DNA from: Pseudomonas aylmerensis | Lineage (GTDB): Bacteria > Pseudomonadota > Gammaproteobacteria > Pseudomonadales > Pseudomonadaceae | Direction of reading: 5' to 3' | Length of the DNA: 64,000 nucleotides | NCBI RefSeq assembly: GCF_001702265.1 | Contig: NZ_MAUE01000022.1 | Location: forward strand, 1-64,000 | Shown: positions 7,440-17,969 of the stretch, piece after piece | How the letters are laid out: each line of letters opens with the position of its first letter | Position numbering within the stretch: the first letter of the stretch is position 1 | Translations under genes and position numbers: made by a program | Notes under the pieces: model-generated | What the model was told of the DNA's origin: nothing | Seen by the model: only the letters and a program-made list of their open reading frames with translations | Databases searched by the model: none

Positions 7440-9431
7440 TCAGCTATAGACACGGCCAAGGAGCTGCCGATGGCTTTCAAACTGATCGAGCACGTCCCGG
7501 GTGATCTGTTCCTGGGCAAAGCCCATCAGGTCGTACTCCTGAGGCCCGTTGTGCAGGTAGACCTCGGCACGGTAGTAGCGGGTGCGCTCTTCTTCCGGCA
7601 GGTCGCTCGGCGCCGACGAGTAAGCATCCAGGCTCACTTCGTAGACAAACGGGTTGCCCTCTTCCATCTCGATGCGCACACCGATGCAACGCTTGGATTT
7701 GCCCAGCAGGGTCTGCACTTCCAGCCCCTGGTCGCGCAACGCCGTCGCGGCTTCTTCCAGCGCCGGCGTGACGTGTTTGTCCATGAAGCGCTGCACAGTG
7801 GCCTGGCTCGGTTGCAGATCCAGCGCGGTGAGGCGCTCGCTGAACCCCCGACGGCCACGCTCGGCCAACTGCGCCTGCTCCTGTTCGATTGCGACGTCCT
7901 GGCGCATGGCCTTGTGCAAACCGAACATGAAGAAAATCAGCACCACCGAGAACGGCAGCCCCGCCAGCACCACCATGGTTTGCATGGCTTCGAAGTTACC
8001 GGCGAACAGCAGGCCGATAGTCACCAGGGTGATCACCGCCGACCAGAAGATCCGCAGCCAGTGCGGCGCATCTTCATCCACATTGCCGCCTTTGCAGGAA
8101 AGGTTGGCCATCATCACCGCGCCGGAATCCGCCGGGGTCAGGAACAACACGAAGCCGACGAAGATCGACACACCGATGACGATTTTCGACGCCGGGTAAT
8201 GCTCCAGCAGTTGATAGATGGCCATGGACGGCTGTTCCAGCGCCGTCTTGCCCAACTCCACCGCACCGTGATTGAGCACCAGGTCCAGCGCCGAGTTGCC
8301 GAAGATCGACAACCACGCCAGGGTGAAGCCCAGCGGGATCAGCAGCACGCCGGCCACCAGCTCGCGCACGGTGCGGCCACGGGAAATACGCGCGATGAAC
8401 ATGCCTACGAATGGCGCCCAGGAAATCCACCAGGCCCAGTAGAACAGGGTCCACAGGCCCATCCAGCGTTCGGTCTTGTCGGCGTCGCCTTCATACACAT
8501 AGAGGTCGAAGGTTTTCAGCACCAGGCCGTTCATGTAGTCGCCGATGTTCTGCACAAAGCCGTTGAGCAGGTGCAGGGTCGGGCCGAACAGCAATACGAA
8601 GATCAACAAACCGCTGAACAGCACGATGTTGAGGTTGGACAGGCGGCGAATGCCGTTCTCCACACCCGACACCGCAGCGATGGTTGCCACGGTGCTCATC
8701 ACGATGATCACGATCAACAGGTTGGTGTTGCTGTGCTGCATGCCGAACAGGTTTTCCAACCCGGACGAGACCTGCATCGAACCAATACCCAGGTTGGTCA
8801 CCAGGCCGAGCAGGGTCACGAACATGCCGAAGCCGTCCACCGCATGGCCGGCCGCACCCTTCACCCAACGCTCGCCTACCAGCGGGTACAGCGCCGAACG
8901 CAGCGCCAGCGGCTGGTTATGCCGGTACGCGAAGTACGCCACGGCCAGGCCGACCAGGGCATAGATCGCCCAGCCGTGCAGGCCCCAGTGCAGAAAGGTC
9001 AGTTGCAGCGCCTGGCGTGCTGCGCCATTGCTGGCGGCCGCGCCTTCGGGCGGGTTGAAGTAGTGGTCCAATGGCTCCGAGGCGCCGAAGTACAGCAGCG
9101 AGATGCCGATCCCGGACGAGAACAACATGCCGGCCCAGGCGCCGTAGCTGAAGTCCGGGGTGTCGTCCTTGCTGCCCAGTTTCAATTTGCCGTAGGACGA
9201 AAATGCCAGGCCGACCACAAACACCAGGTAAGCGGCGATGACCACCATGTAGTACCAGCCAAAGCTTTTCGACAGCCAGGCCTGTGCTACGCCGAGCATG
9301 CGCCCGGCCTCCTGCGGGGCGATGATCAGAATGGCGGTCAACAACAGAATGAGCGCGGTGGAGGTGTAGAACACCCAACCGTTGACCCGGACCTTTTCCG
9401 GCGGGGTCTTTATAAGAGAGGCAGAACTCAT
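7440..9431 (-). CDS. betT: BetT, high-affinity choline transporter (BCCT family)
   Basis: A 663-residue secondary transporter of the betaine-choline-carnitine family, about 12 membrane helices plus a long C-terminal cytoplasmic domain (about residues 515-663). That domain is linked in this family to osmotic activation. Family marks are GIGISLLYFGASEPLDH and the WTLFYWAWWISWAPFVG signature. The ATG at 9431 gives the N-terminus MSSASLIKTPPEKVRVNGWV and follows GGAG; upstream extension would add an unlikely Arg/Cys-rich tail. It is divergent from betI, with the BetI palindrome in between. Confidence 0.93.
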   Translation of the reverse strand: MSSASLIKTPPEKVRVNGWVFYTSTALILLLTAILIIAPQEAGRMLGVAQAWLSKSFGWYYMVVIAAYLVFVVGLAFSSYGKLKLGSKDDTPDFSYGAWAGMLFSSGIGISLLYFGASEPLDHYFNPPEGAAASNGAARQALQLTFLHWGLHGWAIYALVGLAVAYFAYRHNQPLALRSALYPLVGERWVKGAAGHAVDGFGMFVTLLGLVTNLGIGSMQVSSGLENLFGMQHSNTNLLIVIIVMSTVATIAAVSGVENGIRRLSNLNIVLFSGLLIFVLLFGPTLHLLNGFVQNIGDYMNGLVLKTFDLYVYEGDADKTERWMGLWTLFYWAWWISWAPFVGMFIARISRGRTVRELVAGVLLIPLGFTLAWLSIFGNSALDLVLNHGAVELGKTALEQPSMAIYQLLEHYPASKIVIGVSIFVGFVLFLTPADSGAVMMANLSCKGGNVDEDAPHWLRIFWSAVITLVTIGLLFAGNFEAMQTMVVLAGLPFSVVLIFFMFGLHKAMRQDVAIEQEQAQLAERGRRGFSERLTALDLQPSQATVQRFMDKHVTPALEEAATALRDQGLEVQTLLGKSKRCIGVRIEMEEGNPFVYEVSLDAYSSAPSDLPEEERTRYYRAEVYLHNGPQEYDLMGFAQEQITRDVLDQFESHRQLLGRVYS

Positions 9432-9675
9432 GGCGCAGATGCTCCGGGCAGTGCGAGAGAGAAACACAAGGCAACGGTTATCCCGGGACATCGATTTTTC
9501 GGCAGTCGACGGACGGGTGTTATAAAGACACCCCGAAAATTCTTGAGCCCCGCCGAAGCGGTGCCCAGGCCCTGATACGGCCTGTTTCAAGGACTTTTGC
9601 AGGTGTCAGATGTCGCAGCTCGCAGGTAGGAAATATCTGTAGGCAGCGACCATTTGTCGCAGATCTTATTCTTTG

Positions 9676-9708
9676 TTGATTGAACGTTCAATCAAAACAA
9701 AATAGACT
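9676..9708 (+). promoter_or_regulatory. BetI operator overlapping the -35 of the betI promoter
   Basis: TTGATTGAACGTTCAATCAA (9676-9695) is a perfect 20-bp palindrome. Its centre supplies TTGAAC (9680-9685), which sits exactly 17 bases upstream of TAGACT (9703-9708), a good sigma-70 promoter for betIBA. A repressor bound here would cover the -35, so autorepression by BetI (relieved by choline) is the natural reading. The rest of the 334-base betT-betI gap shows only short TGTCGCAG repeats (about 9607 and 9656). Confidence 0.85.
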
Positions 9709-9765
9709 GGCCATCAAGCCGACGGACGTTGATCGCCCATCGGCAGGCCTAAGGAGAGGTGCTAC

Positions 9766-10359
9766 ATGCCCAAGGTCGGTATGCAACCCATACGCCGCCA
9801 GCAGTTGATCGAAGCCACATTGACGGCGATCGATCAGGTCGGAATGGGGGATGCCAGCATTGCGCTGATCGCCCGTCTGGCCGGCGTCTCGAACGGCATC
9901 ATCAGTCACTACTTTCAGGACAAGAACGGCCTGATCGCCGCGACGATGCGGTACTTGATGAATGTGCTGATCGAGAACGTCCACGAACGCAGGCTCGCAC
10001 TGAAGGATGACAGCCCACGGGCGCACCTTCAGGTGATCATCGAGGGCAACTTCGATGCCAGCCAGGTCAACGGCCCGGCAATGAAAACCTGGCTGGCCTT
10101 CTGGGCCACCAGCATGCACCACCCGTCATTGCACAGGTTGCAGCGGATCAACGATCAACGTCTGTATTCCAACCTGTGCTGCCAGTTCCGCCGAGTGCTG
10201 CCGCTGCCGCACGCACGCAAAGCAGCCCGAGGCCTGGCGGCCCTGATCGACGGTTTGTGGTTGCGCGGCGCCCTGTCGGGAGACGCTTTCGACACGGCGC
10301 AAGCGCAACGGATCGCTTACGAATACATGGATTTCCAATTGGCCAAGCAGGTGAGTTAG
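9766..10359 (+). CDS. betI: BetI, choline-responsive TetR-family repressor
   Basis: A 197-residue TetR-type regulator, the usual BetI length. The N-terminal helix-turn-helix is around residues 30-52 ([20 protein letters not shown]); the rest is the ligand-binding domain. It represses the bet genes until choline is present. The start ATG 9766 has AAGGAGAGGTGCTAC before it. It is the first gene of betIBA, 109 bases ahead of betB. A perfect palindrome over its own promoter supports autoregulation. Confidence 0.95.
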   Translation: MPKVGMQPIRRQQLIEATLTAIDQVGMGDASIALIARLAGVSNGIISHYFQDKNGLIAATMRYLMNVLIENVHERRLALKDDSPRAHLQVIIEGNFDASQVNGPAMKTWLAFWATSMHHPSLHRLQRINDQRLYSNLCCQFRRVLPLPHARKAARGLAALIDGLWLRGALSGDAFDTAQAQRIAYEYMDFQLAKQVS

Positions 10360-10468
10360 AGCACACACAACCGCTCAACCCCTGAACTGCTGTCGATCAG
10401 TGATGCCAGACCCTTATGGCCCACTTTCGGCGGTTAACGCCAACCACTTATGCACTTGCGAGGACTTT

Positions 10469-11941
10469 ATGGCCCGTTTCGAACTGCAAAAACTCTACAT
10501 TGACGGCGGCTACAGCGACGCTGGCAGCGATGCCACCTTCGAAGCCATCAACCCGGCTAACGGTGAAGTTCTCGCCCAAGTGCAACGCGCAACGTTCGAT
10601 GACGTTGAACGTGCCGTGGTCAGCGCCGAAAAAGGCCAGAAGATCTGGGCCGCGATGACCGCCATGGAGCGTTCGCGCATCCTGCGTCGCGCCGTCGACA
10701 TCCTGCGTGAGCGCAACGACGAACTGGCCGCCCTGGAAACCCTGGACACCGGTAAAGCTTTCTCCGAAACCCAATACGTCGACATCGTCACCGGCGCTGA
10801 CGTACTGGAGTACTACGCAGGCCTGGTGCCGGCCATCGAAGGCGAGCAGATCCCGCTGCGCGACACGTCCTTCGTCTACACCCGCCGCGAGCCGCTGGGC
10901 GTGGTTGCCGGTATCGGCGCGTGGAACTACCCGATCCAGATCGCCCTGTGGAAATCCGCACCGGCCCTGGCTGCCGGCAACGCGATGATCTTCAAGCCGA
11001 GCGAAGTCACCTCGCTGACCACCCTGAAACTGGCCGAGATCTACACCGAAGCCGGCGTTCCGGCGGGCGTGTTCAACGTACTGACCGGCAGCGGCCGTGA
11101 AGTCGGCACCTGGCTGACCGAGCACCCGCGCATCGAGAAAGTCTCCTTCACCGGCGGCACCGACACCGGCAAGAAAGTCATGGCCAGCGCTTCCAGCTCC
11201 TCGCTCAAGGAAGTGACCATGGAGCTGGGTGGCAAGTCCCCGCTGATCGTGTTCGAAGACGCCGACCTGGATCGCGCCGCCGACATCGCGATGATGGCCA
11301 ACTTCTACAGCTCCGGTCAGGTCTGCACCAACGGCACTCGCGTGTTCGTGCCCAAGCACCTGCAAGCCGCCTTCGAAGCCAAGATCGTTGAGCGTGTGGC
11401 GCGCATTCGCGTTGGCGACCCGCAAGACGAAAACACCAACTTCGGCCCGCTGGTCAGCTTCGCCCACATGGAAAGCGTGCTCGGCTACATCGCCAAAGGT
11501 AAGGAAGAAGGCGCTCGCGTGCTCTGCGGCGGCGACCGCCTGACCGACGGTGCATTCGCCAAAGGCGCCTACGTGGCCCCGACCGTGTTCACCGACTGCA
11601 CCGACGAGATGACCATCGTGCGTGAGGAAATCTTTGGCCCGGTGATGAGCATCCTCACTTACGAAACCGAAGAAGAAGTGATCCGTCGCGCCAACGACAC
11701 CGACTTCGGCCTGGCTGCGGGCCTTGTGACCAAGGACCTGAACCGCGCCCACCGCGTGATTCATCAGCTGGAAGCAGGTATCTGCTGGATCAACGCCTGG
11801 GGCGAGTCCGACGCGAAAATGCCGGTCGGTGGCTACAAGCAATCCGGTGTGGGCCGTGAGAACGGCATCAGCTCGCTGAACAACTTCACCCGCATCAAAT
11901 CGGTACAGGTTGAGCTGGGCGACTACGCCTCGGTGTTCTGA
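10469..11941 (+). CDS. betB: BetB, betaine aldehyde dehydrogenase
   Basis: A 490-residue NAD(P)+-dependent aldehyde dehydrogenase that oxidises betaine aldehyde to glycine betaine. It has the Glu motif MELGGKSP (Glu252), the catalytic Cys in [13 protein letters not shown] (Cys286) and the Rossmann motif [12 protein letters not shown]. The start at 10469 ([15 protein letters not shown]) follows GAGGACTTT and gives the exact family length; a further upstream ATG at 10400 would add a non-homologous tail. Second gene of betIBA. Confidence 0.96.
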   Translation: MARFELQKLYIDGGYSDAGSDATFEAINPANGEVLAQVQRATFDDVERAVVSAEKGQKIWAAMTAMERSRILRRAVDILRERNDELAALETLDTGKAFSETQYVDIVTGADVLEYYAGLVPAIEGEQIPLRDTSFVYTRREPLGVVAGIGAWNYPIQIALWKSAPALAAGNAMIFKPSEVTSLTTLKLAEIYTEAGVPAGVFNVLTGSGREVGTWLTEHPRIEKVSFTGGTDTGKKVMASASSSSLKEVTMELGGKSPLIVFEDADLDRAADIAMMANFYSSGQVCTNGTRVFVPKHLQAAFEAKIVERVARIRVGDPQDENTNFGPLVSFAHMESVLGYIAKGKEEGARVLCGGDRLTDGAFAKGAYVAPTVFTDCTDEMTIVREEIFGPVMSILTYETEEEVIRRANDTDFGLAAGLVTKDLNRAHRVIHQLEAGICWINAWGESDAKMPVGGYKQSGVGRENGISSLNNFTRIKSVQVELGDYASVF

Positions 11942-11943
11942 TA

Positions 11944-12068
11944 AGCGGCAAGCGGCAAGCGGCAAGCTTCAAGCTGCAAGTAAAAGCAGTTTGGTTTGCC
12001 GCACTTCCCAGATACACCGCTCGCTGCTCTTTCTTGCAGCTTGAAGCTTAGAGCTAGCAGCTCTCAAG
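11944..12068. repeat. AAGCGGCAAG / GCTTGCAGCTTG repeat block between betB and betA
   Basis: Three tandem GCGGCAA units run into CTTCAAGCTGCAAG. An inverted CTTGCAGCTTGAAGC follows about 65 bases later, so the block can fold as a long hairpin within the betIBA mRNA. The same repeat class occurs at 19402, 51075 and 52758. Confidence 0.75.
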
Positions 12069-12076
12069 GAGACCCC

Positions 12077-13780
12077 ATGACTCAAGAATACGATTACATC
12101 ATTGTGGGTGCCGGTTCCGCCGGTAACACCCTGGCGACCCGTCTGACTGAAGACGAAGGCGTCACCGTCCTGCTGCTGGAAGCCGGCGGCCCGGACTACC
12201 GTTTCGATTTCCGTACGCAAATGCCGGCCGCCCTGGCGTTCCCGCTGCAAGGCCGTCGCTACAACTGGGCCTACGAAACCGATCCAGAGCCTCACATGGA
12301 CGGCCGCCGGATGGAATGCGGTCGCGGCAAGGGCCTCGGCGGTTCCTCGCTGATCAACGGCATGTGCTACATCCGTGGCAACGCCATGGACTACGACAAC
12401 TGGTCGAAACTGCCGGGCCTGGAAAACTGGACCTACCTGGACTGCCTGCCGTATTTCCGCAAGGCTGAAACTCGCGACATCGGCCCCAACGACTACCACG
12501 GTGGCGACGGCCCGGTCAGCGTGACCACGCCTAAAGCCGGCAACAACCCGCTGTTCCACGCCATGGTTGAAGCAGGCGTGCAAGCCGGCTACCCGCGCAC
12601 CGAAGACCTGAACGGCTACCAGCAGGAAGGCTTCGGCCCGATGGACCGTACCGTCACGCCGAACGGCCGTCGCGCCAGCACCGCGCGCGGTTACCTGGAC
12701 ACAGCCAAGAAGCGTTCGACCCTGACCATCGTCACCCACGCCCTCACCGACAAAGTGTTGTTCGAAGGCAAGCGTGCCGTGGGCGTGCGTTACCTGATCG
12801 GTGCCGCCGAAGAGCGCGTTGAAGCCCGTGCGCGTAAAGAAGTGCTGGTGTGCAGCGGTGCAATCGCTTCGCCGCAACTGCTGCAACGCTCCGGCGTGGG
12901 CCCGGCAAAACTGCTGGAAAGCCTGGACATCCCGGTGGTCCACGACCTGCCGGGCGTTGGTGAAAACCTGCAGGACCACCTTGAGCTGTACCTGCAATAC
13001 GCGTGCACTCAACCGGTCTCGCTGTACCCATCGCTGCTCTGGTACAACCAGCCAGCCATCGGTGCCGAGTGGCTGTTCAACGGCACCGGCATCGGCGCCA
13101 GCAACCAGTTCGAAGCGGGCGGTTTTATCCGTACCCGTGAAGAATTCGATTGGCCAAATATCCAGTACCACTTCCTGCCGGTGGCGATTAACTACAACGG
13201 CAGCAACGGTGTGAAAGAGCACGGTTTCCAGGCACACATGGGCTCCATGCGTTCGCCAAGCCGTGGCCGCGTGCAACTGAAGTCGAAGAACCCACGGGAC
13301 TACCCGAGCATCCTCTTCAACTACATGGCCACCGAGCAGGACTGGCAGGAATTCCGTGACGGCATCCGCCTGACCCGTGAAATCATGCAGCAGCCGGCGC
13401 TGGATCCCTACCGTGGCCGCGAGATCAGCCCGGGCATCGAGGTGCAAACCGATGAGCAGCTGGACAAGTTCATCCGCGAGCACGCCGAAACCGCGTTCCA
13501 CCCGTCCTGCTCGTGCAAGATGGGCACCGACGAGATGGCGGTAGTGGACGGCGAAGGCCGTGTGCACGGCATGCAGGGCCTGCGTGTGGTCGATGCGTCG
13601 ATCATGCCGATCATCACCACTGGCAACCTGAACGCGCCGACGATCATGATCGCCGAGAAAATCGCCGACAAGATCCGTGGCCGTCAGCCGCTGCCGCGCA
13701 GCACCGCCGACTACTACGTGGCAGGCGATGCGCCGGTGCGTGGCAAGCCGTTGCGTGAAGTGGGCCCGACTGCGCAGTAA
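12077..13780 (+). CDS. betA: BetA, choline dehydrogenase
   Basis: A 567-residue FAD enzyme of the GMC oxidoreductase family, membrane-associated, oxidising choline to betaine aldehyde. It has the N-terminal ADP-binding motif [20 protein letters not shown] signature 1 around [19 protein letters not shown], and the C-terminal active-site His in [11 protein letters not shown]. The ATG at 12077 follows AAGGAGACCCC and begins exactly at the conserved N-terminus. Last gene of betIBA; a REP pair follows. Confidence 0.96.
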   Translation: MTQEYDYIIVGAGSAGNTLATRLTEDEGVTVLLLEAGGPDYRFDFRTQMPAALAFPLQGRRYNWAYETDPEPHMDGRRMECGRGKGLGGSSLINGMCYIRGNAMDYDNWSKLPGLENWTYLDCLPYFRKAETRDIGPNDYHGGDGPVSVTTPKAGNNPLFHAMVEAGVQAGYPRTEDLNGYQQEGFGPMDRTVTPNGRRASTARGYLDTAKKRSTLTIVTHALTDKVLFEGKRAVGVRYLIGAAEERVEARARKEVLVCSGAIASPQLLQRSGVGPAKLLESLDIPVVHDLPGVGENLQDHLELYLQYACTQPVSLYPSLLWYNQPAIGAEWLFNGTGIGASNQFEAGGFIRTREEFDWPNIQYHFLPVAINYNGSNGVKEHGFQAHMGSMRSPSRGRVQLKSKNPRDYPSILFNYMATEQDWQEFRDGIRLTREIMQQPALDPYRGREISPGIEVQTDEQLDKFIREHAETAFHPSCSCKMGTDEMAVVDGEGRVHGMQGLRVVDASIMPIITTGNLNAPTIMIAEKIADKIRGRQPLPRSTADYYVAGDAPVRGKPLREVGPTAQ

Positions 13781-13790
13781 CTGAAACACT

Positions 13791-13890
13791 TTGTGGCGAG
13801 CGGGCTTGTCCCGCGTTGGGCTGCGCAGCGGCCCCGAAAATCTGGGGAGCGCTACGCACTCCAACGCGGGTCAAGCCCGCTCACCACAAG
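13791..13890. repeat. Long REP pair of the GTGGCGAGCGGGCTTG class
   Basis: TTGTGGCGAGCGGGCTTGTCCCGCGTTGG is inverted against CCAACGCGGGTCAAGCCCGCTCACCACAA, with a 40-base middle. It may act as the transcript end of betIBA, as no classical terminator is present. Confidence 0.85.
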
Positions 13891-13988
13891 GGTTCACCTG
13901 CTACAAGTAGTCGCCCTCCTTGATCAGCTCCCAGCCCAGGCCTACTCTGTTTGCCTGCCTGCGCTGAGCCGCCCACAAGGAAGGCCCC

Positions 13989-15431
13989 ATGTTCGACCAC
14001 CACGCCACACTCAAAAAACATTTCAGTGCCCTGCGCACCACCGCCGACTTCTTCTCGCTGCGTTATGTCCGCGAATCCGGCCAGTACCTGTCGGTACGCA
14101 AGAACGTCGCCGAACCGCCCCACCTGAACCACGACGAAGGCGCCATGCTCACCGTGCGTGTCAACGGTGTGGAAGCCTACGCCGCAACCCACGATATTTC
14201 CCTGCATGGCCTGCAAGCCGCCCTTGAGCGCGCCGAACAGCAAGCCCGGCGGATTTTGCCCCACGCCCTGCTCGACCTGCGCGACCAACACGTCTCCAGT
14301 GACGTCGCCGACTACCTGTCACCCAACCTCGCGCAAGCCTTCCCTTCCCTCAGCGATTGCTACCAATTGCTCGGTGATGAATCCGCCGCCGTGCCCCACG
14401 ACGAGCGCCTGGTGAACTGGGAAGTCAGCCTCGGCCTGACCCATGTCGAGCAGATCTACCTCAACAGTGCCGGCGCCGAGCTGCGCCAGGCCCAGCGCTT
14501 TGTGTTCCCCGGCGTCAATGTCACTGCCTACGACGGCAACGACAGCCAGTCGCGCACCCTTGGCGGCAGCAACTTCGGGCAGCAAGGCGGCTTTGATGTG
14601 ATCGACCGCTTCGGCCTGGTCGGCGCTGCGCCGCGCATTGCCGACGAAGCCCTGCAACTGCTGCTGGCGCCGAACGCGCCCCAGGGCCCGCGCGACCTGC
14701 TCTTGATGCCCGACCAGATGATCCTGCAGATCCACGAGTCCATCGGCCACCCGCTGGAGCTGGACCGTATCCTCGGCGATGAGCGCAATTACGCCGGTAC
14801 CAGCTTCGTCAAGGCCGAGGACTTCGGCCACCTGCAATACGGCTCCGAACTGCTCAACGTGACCTTCGACCCGGACATCCCCGAACAACTGGCCAGCTAC
14901 AGCCATGACGATGACGGAACCCCGGCCAGCAAACAGTTCCTGATCCGCGAAGGTGTGCTGCTCAGGCCACTCGGCGGCGCGCTGTCGCAGTTCCGTGCCG
15001 GCCTGGGCGGCGTCGCCAACAGCCGCGCCAGCAGCTGGAACCGCCCGCCGATCGACCGCATGGCCAACCTGAATATCGAAGCCGGTGACCAGAGCCTGGC
15101 GCAACTGATTGGTGGCATCGAGCACGGCATCCTGATGTCGACCAACCGTTCCTGGTCCATCGACGATGCGCGCAATAAATTCCAGTTCGGCTGCGAATGG
15201 GGCCAGCTGATTGAAAACGGCGAGCTCAAGGGCGTGGTGAAAAACCCCAACTACCGGGCGATTTCCGCGCAGTTCTGGCGCAACCTCAGCGCCGTGGGCG
15301 ACGCCAGCACCTTCAAGGTCCTGGGCACGCCGAACTGCGGCAAAGGCGAACCCAACCAAGTGATCCGCGTCGGCCACGCGTCGCCGGCCTGTGTGTTCAG
15401 CAACGTTGACGTATTTGGGGGAGATGCCTGA
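13989..15431 (+). CDS. TldD-family zinc metalloprotease
   Basis: A 480-residue protein of the TldD/PmbA (U62) superfamily. The catalytic zinc motif is HESIGHPLELDRILGDE (about residues 254-270), an HExxxH site, and the conserved C-terminal cysteine is in NCGKGEPNQ (about residue 447). Such proteases pair with a TldE partner to degrade unfolded peptides or to mature RiPPs and toxins. The next gene starts within this gene's stop codon (TGATG), so the two subunits are coupled. I read it as a paralogue distinct from the housekeeping tldD. No RiPP precursor was found next to it. Confidence 0.82.
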   Translation: MFDHHATLKKHFSALRTTADFFSLRYVRESGQYLSVRKNVAEPPHLNHDEGAMLTVRVNGVEAYAATHDISLHGLQAALERAEQQARRILPHALLDLRDQHVSSDVADYLSPNLAQAFPSLSDCYQLLGDESAAVPHDERLVNWEVSLGLTHVEQIYLNSAGAELRQAQRFVFPGVNVTAYDGNDSQSRTLGGSNFGQQGGFDVIDRFGLVGAAPRIADEALQLLLAPNAPQGPRDLLLMPDQMILQIHESIGHPLELDRILGDERNYAGTSFVKAEDFGHLQYGSELLNVTFDPDIPEQLASYSHDDDGTPASKQFLIREGVLLRPLGGALSQFRAGLGGVANSRASSWNRPPIDRMANLNIEAGDQSLAQLIGGIEHGILMSTNRSWSIDDARNKFQFGCEWGQLIENGELKGVVKNPNYRAISAQFWRNLSAVGDASTFKVLGTPNCGKGEPNQVIRVGHASPACVFSNVDVFGGDA

Positions 15432-16747
15432 TGAACAATTTCAAGGCATTGGTGCAATGGCTCAAACAGGCCATCACCGACAAGGAACAATTCCACCTGG
15501 GCTATGCGGCCGAGTCGTCCGAGTTCGTGCGCTTCAACCACGCCAAGGTGCGCCAGGCCGGCCAGGTGCAACAGGCCAGCCTCAACCTGAAACTGATCAA
15601 CGATGGCCGCCACGCCGACCTCGGCATCACCCTCGCCGGTGATCCGGAGCTGGACCGCCAGCGCCTCGCCGAGGGCCTGCAACAGCTGCGCGAAACCCTG
15701 CCGCTGCTGCCCCACGATCCCTACCTGCTGCTCAACCACAACGCCTGGCAGAATCACAACGAACAGGACCTGCCATTGCCGGACCTGGCCCAGGTACTGG
15801 ACGAAATCAGCCAGGCAGCCGCAGGTGTCGACCTCGTCGGGTTCTACGCCGCCGGCCCGATCAGCCGCGGCTTCGCCAGTTCGAACGGCGCGTTCGGCTG
15901 GCACCAGGCCAATAGCTTCAACTTCGACTTCAGCCTGTTCCACGCCAATGGCGAGGCTGTCAAAGCCAGCTACGCCGGCCATGCCTGGAACAGCGCCGAG
16001 TTCGCCCGGCGCTTCCAACTGGCCCGCGAACAGCTGGAATTCCTCGGCCGGCCGCTGCACGCGCTGGCACCCGGTGAATACCGCGCCTACCTGGCCCCGG
16101 CGGCGCTGGAAGAAATCATCAGCATCATCACCTGGGGCGGTTTCTCGGCCCAGGCCATCGCCAGCAAGGGCAGCTCCCTGCAACGCCTGTACGCCGGCGA
16201 GCAACACCTCAGCCCGCAGGTGACGGTGGACGAACAGGTCAGCGGCTCCCTGAGCCCGGCGTTTTCCAGCGAAGGCTACCCGCGCAGCGATGTCAGGTTG
16301 ATCAACGCCGGCAAGGCCGACGGCCAACTGGTGAACTCGCGCAGCGCCGCCGAGTACGGCCTGAGTGCCAACGGCGCCAGCCGTGACGAATCCCCCAGCG
16401 CCTTGCAGATGGCGGCGGGCACCCTCGCCCAGGCCGACATCCTCAAGCAATTGGGCACCGGTTTGTACATCAGCAACCTGTGGTACCTGAACTACTCCGA
16501 CCTGCCCGCCGCCCGCCTGACCGGCATGACGCGCTTCGCCACGTTCTGGGTGGAAGACGGCGAGATCAAGGCGCCGGTCAGCACCATGCGCTTTGATGAC
16601 AGCGTGTTCCAGTTGCTCGGTGCGCAGCTGGAAGCACTGACCGCTGATCGGGAACTGCTGCTGTCGGCCAGCACGTATGGCCAGCGCAACACCGCCTCCA
16701 ACCTGCTGCCAGGCGCCCTGGTCAAACGCCTGACCCTGACCTTATAA
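15431..16747 (+). CDS. TldE/PmbA-family partner protein
   Basis: A 438-residue protein of the TldE (PmbA) side of the family. It shares the overall fold but has no HExxxH motif, so it should be the non-catalytic subunit of a heterodimer with the upstream gene. Family-like segments include GFYAAGPISRGFASSNG and the C-terminal FWVEDGEIKAPVSTMRFDDSVF. It begins at the last base of the upstream stop, which implies a fixed subunit ratio. The substrate is unknown. Confidence 0.78.
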   Translation: MNNFKALVQWLKQAITDKEQFHLGYAAESSEFVRFNHAKVRQAGQVQQASLNLKLINDGRHADLGITLAGDPELDRQRLAEGLQQLRETLPLLPHDPYLLLNHNAWQNHNEQDLPLPDLAQVLDEISQAAAGVDLVGFYAAGPISRGFASSNGAFGWHQANSFNFDFSLFHANGEAVKASYAGHAWNSAEFARRFQLAREQLEFLGRPLHALAPGEYRAYLAPAALEEIISIITWGGFSAQAIASKGSSLQRLYAGEQHLSPQVTVDEQVSGSLSPAFSSEGYPRSDVRLINAGKADGQLVNSRSAAEYGLSANGASRDESPSALQMAAGTLAQADILKQLGTGLYISNLWYLNYSDLPAARLTGMTRFATFWVEDGEIKAPVSTMRFDDSVFQLLGAQLEALTADRELLLSASTYGQRNTASNLLPGALVKRLTLTL

Positions 16748-16762
16748 GCACCGCCAGTCCCG

Positions 16763-16847
16763 GTGGGAGCTGGCTGGCCTGCGATCGCATCACCGCGGTG
16801 TCACTGATACACCCTGGTGCCTGCAGCGCAGGCAAGCCACTTCCCAC
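16763..16847. repeat. Imperfect REPIN upstream of rhlA
   Basis: GTGGGAGCTGGCTGGCCTGCGAT is inverted against GCGCAGGCAAGCCACTTCCCAC. Both arms carry substitutions relative to other copies, so it looks like a degenerate pair. Confidence 0.7.
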
Positions 16848-16930
16848 ACTGCTTTGCATTGATTTCAGCCACTGCAATTCGTCCCTTCCTACCGACGATT
16901 CCCATCTCACTCGTCTCTCCGTGCGGCCGG

Positions 16931-16984
16931 TTGTCGCCCGCAAAAAACCTCGTTATAACGGTTAGTGGCACCCCGCCACTAACC
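16931..16984 (+). promoter_or_regulatory. Candidate promoter with overlapping operator for rhlA-mdtD
   Basis: TTGTCG (16931-16936), a 17-base spacer and TATAAC (16954-16959) form a good sigma-70 promoter. Starting at the base after the -10 is a perfect 10-bp inverted repeat, GGTTAGTGGC (16960-16969) and GCCACTAACC (16975-16984), with a five-base loop. It covers the expected +1. This could be a repressor operator or a 5'-end RNA hairpin. No lux-box (LasR/RhlR) palindrome like that of P. aeruginosa rhlA was seen. Confidence 0.6.
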
Positions 16985-17042
16985 CCGCGTGTGCGCACGT
17001 GATGCACGACCTTGCCTGGATTGGGCAAGCTGGAGCGTTGAC

Positions 17043-17933
17043 ATGAACCATGGAAGTTTTGTCATTGAAAAGCTGTTCAAGCACTACAACGTTCATGTTG
17101 AGCAGCTGGGAAACGATTCGGAAAAGAACACCGTGCTGATGGTCAATGGAGCGCTGTCCACCACGCGCTCCTTTGCCCGGACCAGCAAATGCCTGGCCGA
17201 GCACTTCAATGTGCTGCTGTTCGACCTGCCGTTCTCCGGCTATTCGCGCGAACACAACACCGACCTCGACCTGGTGACCAAGGACGACGAGGTGCAGATC
17301 CTGCGGGCCCTGGTCGAACGCTTCGAGGTCAATCACCTGGTGTCGGCCTCCTGGGGCGGCATCTCGACACTGCTGACCCTGGCGCACAACCCGCCCTCCA
17401 TCGAAAGCTCGGTGGTGATGGCCCTGGCACCCAACCTCAACCAGGCAATGCTCGATTATGTCGAGCGCGTGCGCGTGCTGATCGAGGCCGATGACAAATC
17501 CGCCGTCGGCCACTTGCTCAACGAGACGGTGGGCAAGTACCTGTCGCCGCGCCTCAAGCGCAACAACCATCGTCACCTGTCGACCATGGCCACCACCGAA
17601 TACCGCCAGGCGCGCTTTCATATCCATCAGGTACTCGCCCTGGGGGATGGCAACTACCTGCCGGCCCTCACCCGCATCGAGACGCCGGTGCACTTCATCA
17701 ACGGCACGCTGGACGAATACACCCCCGCCGCCGAAGCCCGGTTATTCAAACAGTATGTCGGGCGCAGCAGCTTTGCCGTGGCGGAACACACCGGCCATTT
17801 GCTTGACCTGGAATCCCGTGAGGCGGCCCTGGCGGTGCACCGTGCCTTGCTGGATTTCCTGGTGGGAGAGCATGCAACGATGTCGGATTTAGACGAACCG
17901 CCAGTGGGAAAAGGAGCGACGGATGGCGCATAA
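17043..17933 (+). CDS. rhlA: RhlA-like 3-(3-hydroxyalkanoyloxy)alkanoate synthase
   Basis: A 296-residue alpha/beta hydrolase, essentially the length of P. aeruginosa RhlA. From memory it follows RhlA closely over much of its length ([52 protein letters not shown]). The nucleophile would be Ser103 in SASWGG, with Asp in GTLDEYT and His in [10 protein letters not shown]. RhlA joins two 3-hydroxyacyl units into HAA, a surfactant and rhamnolipid precursor. PhaG is the nearest alternative but its motifs differ more. The start ATG 17043 follows GGAGCGTTGAC. No rhlB or rhlC is adjacent; an exporter follows 36 bases later. Confidence 0.85.
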   Translation: MNHGSFVIEKLFKHYNVHVEQLGNDSEKNTVLMVNGALSTTRSFARTSKCLAEHFNVLLFDLPFSGYSREHNTDLDLVTKDDEVQILRALVERFEVNHLVSASWGGISTLLTLAHNPPSIESSVVMALAPNLNQAMLDYVERVRVLIEADDKSAVGHLLNETVGKYLSPRLKRNNHRHLSTMATTEYRQARFHIHQVLALGDGNYLPALTRIETPVHFINGTLDEYTPAAEARLFKQYVGRSSFAVAEHTGHLLDLESREAALAVHRALLDFLVGEHATMSDLDEPPVGKGATDGA

Positions 17934-17969
17934 TCGCCGACACATAGCCTGCTAACAAAAAGGTCACCT

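Noticed and set aside
7470..9575. 701-codon open frame on the plus strand opposite betT
   Set aside because: It is a GC-skew shadow: no ribosome-binding site, His/Gln/Arg-rich composition and no family motif, while betT on the other strand is unmistakable.
11969..13864. 631-codon minus-strand frame opposite betA
   Set aside because: It spans the repeat blocks at both ends of betA and has no recognisable domain.
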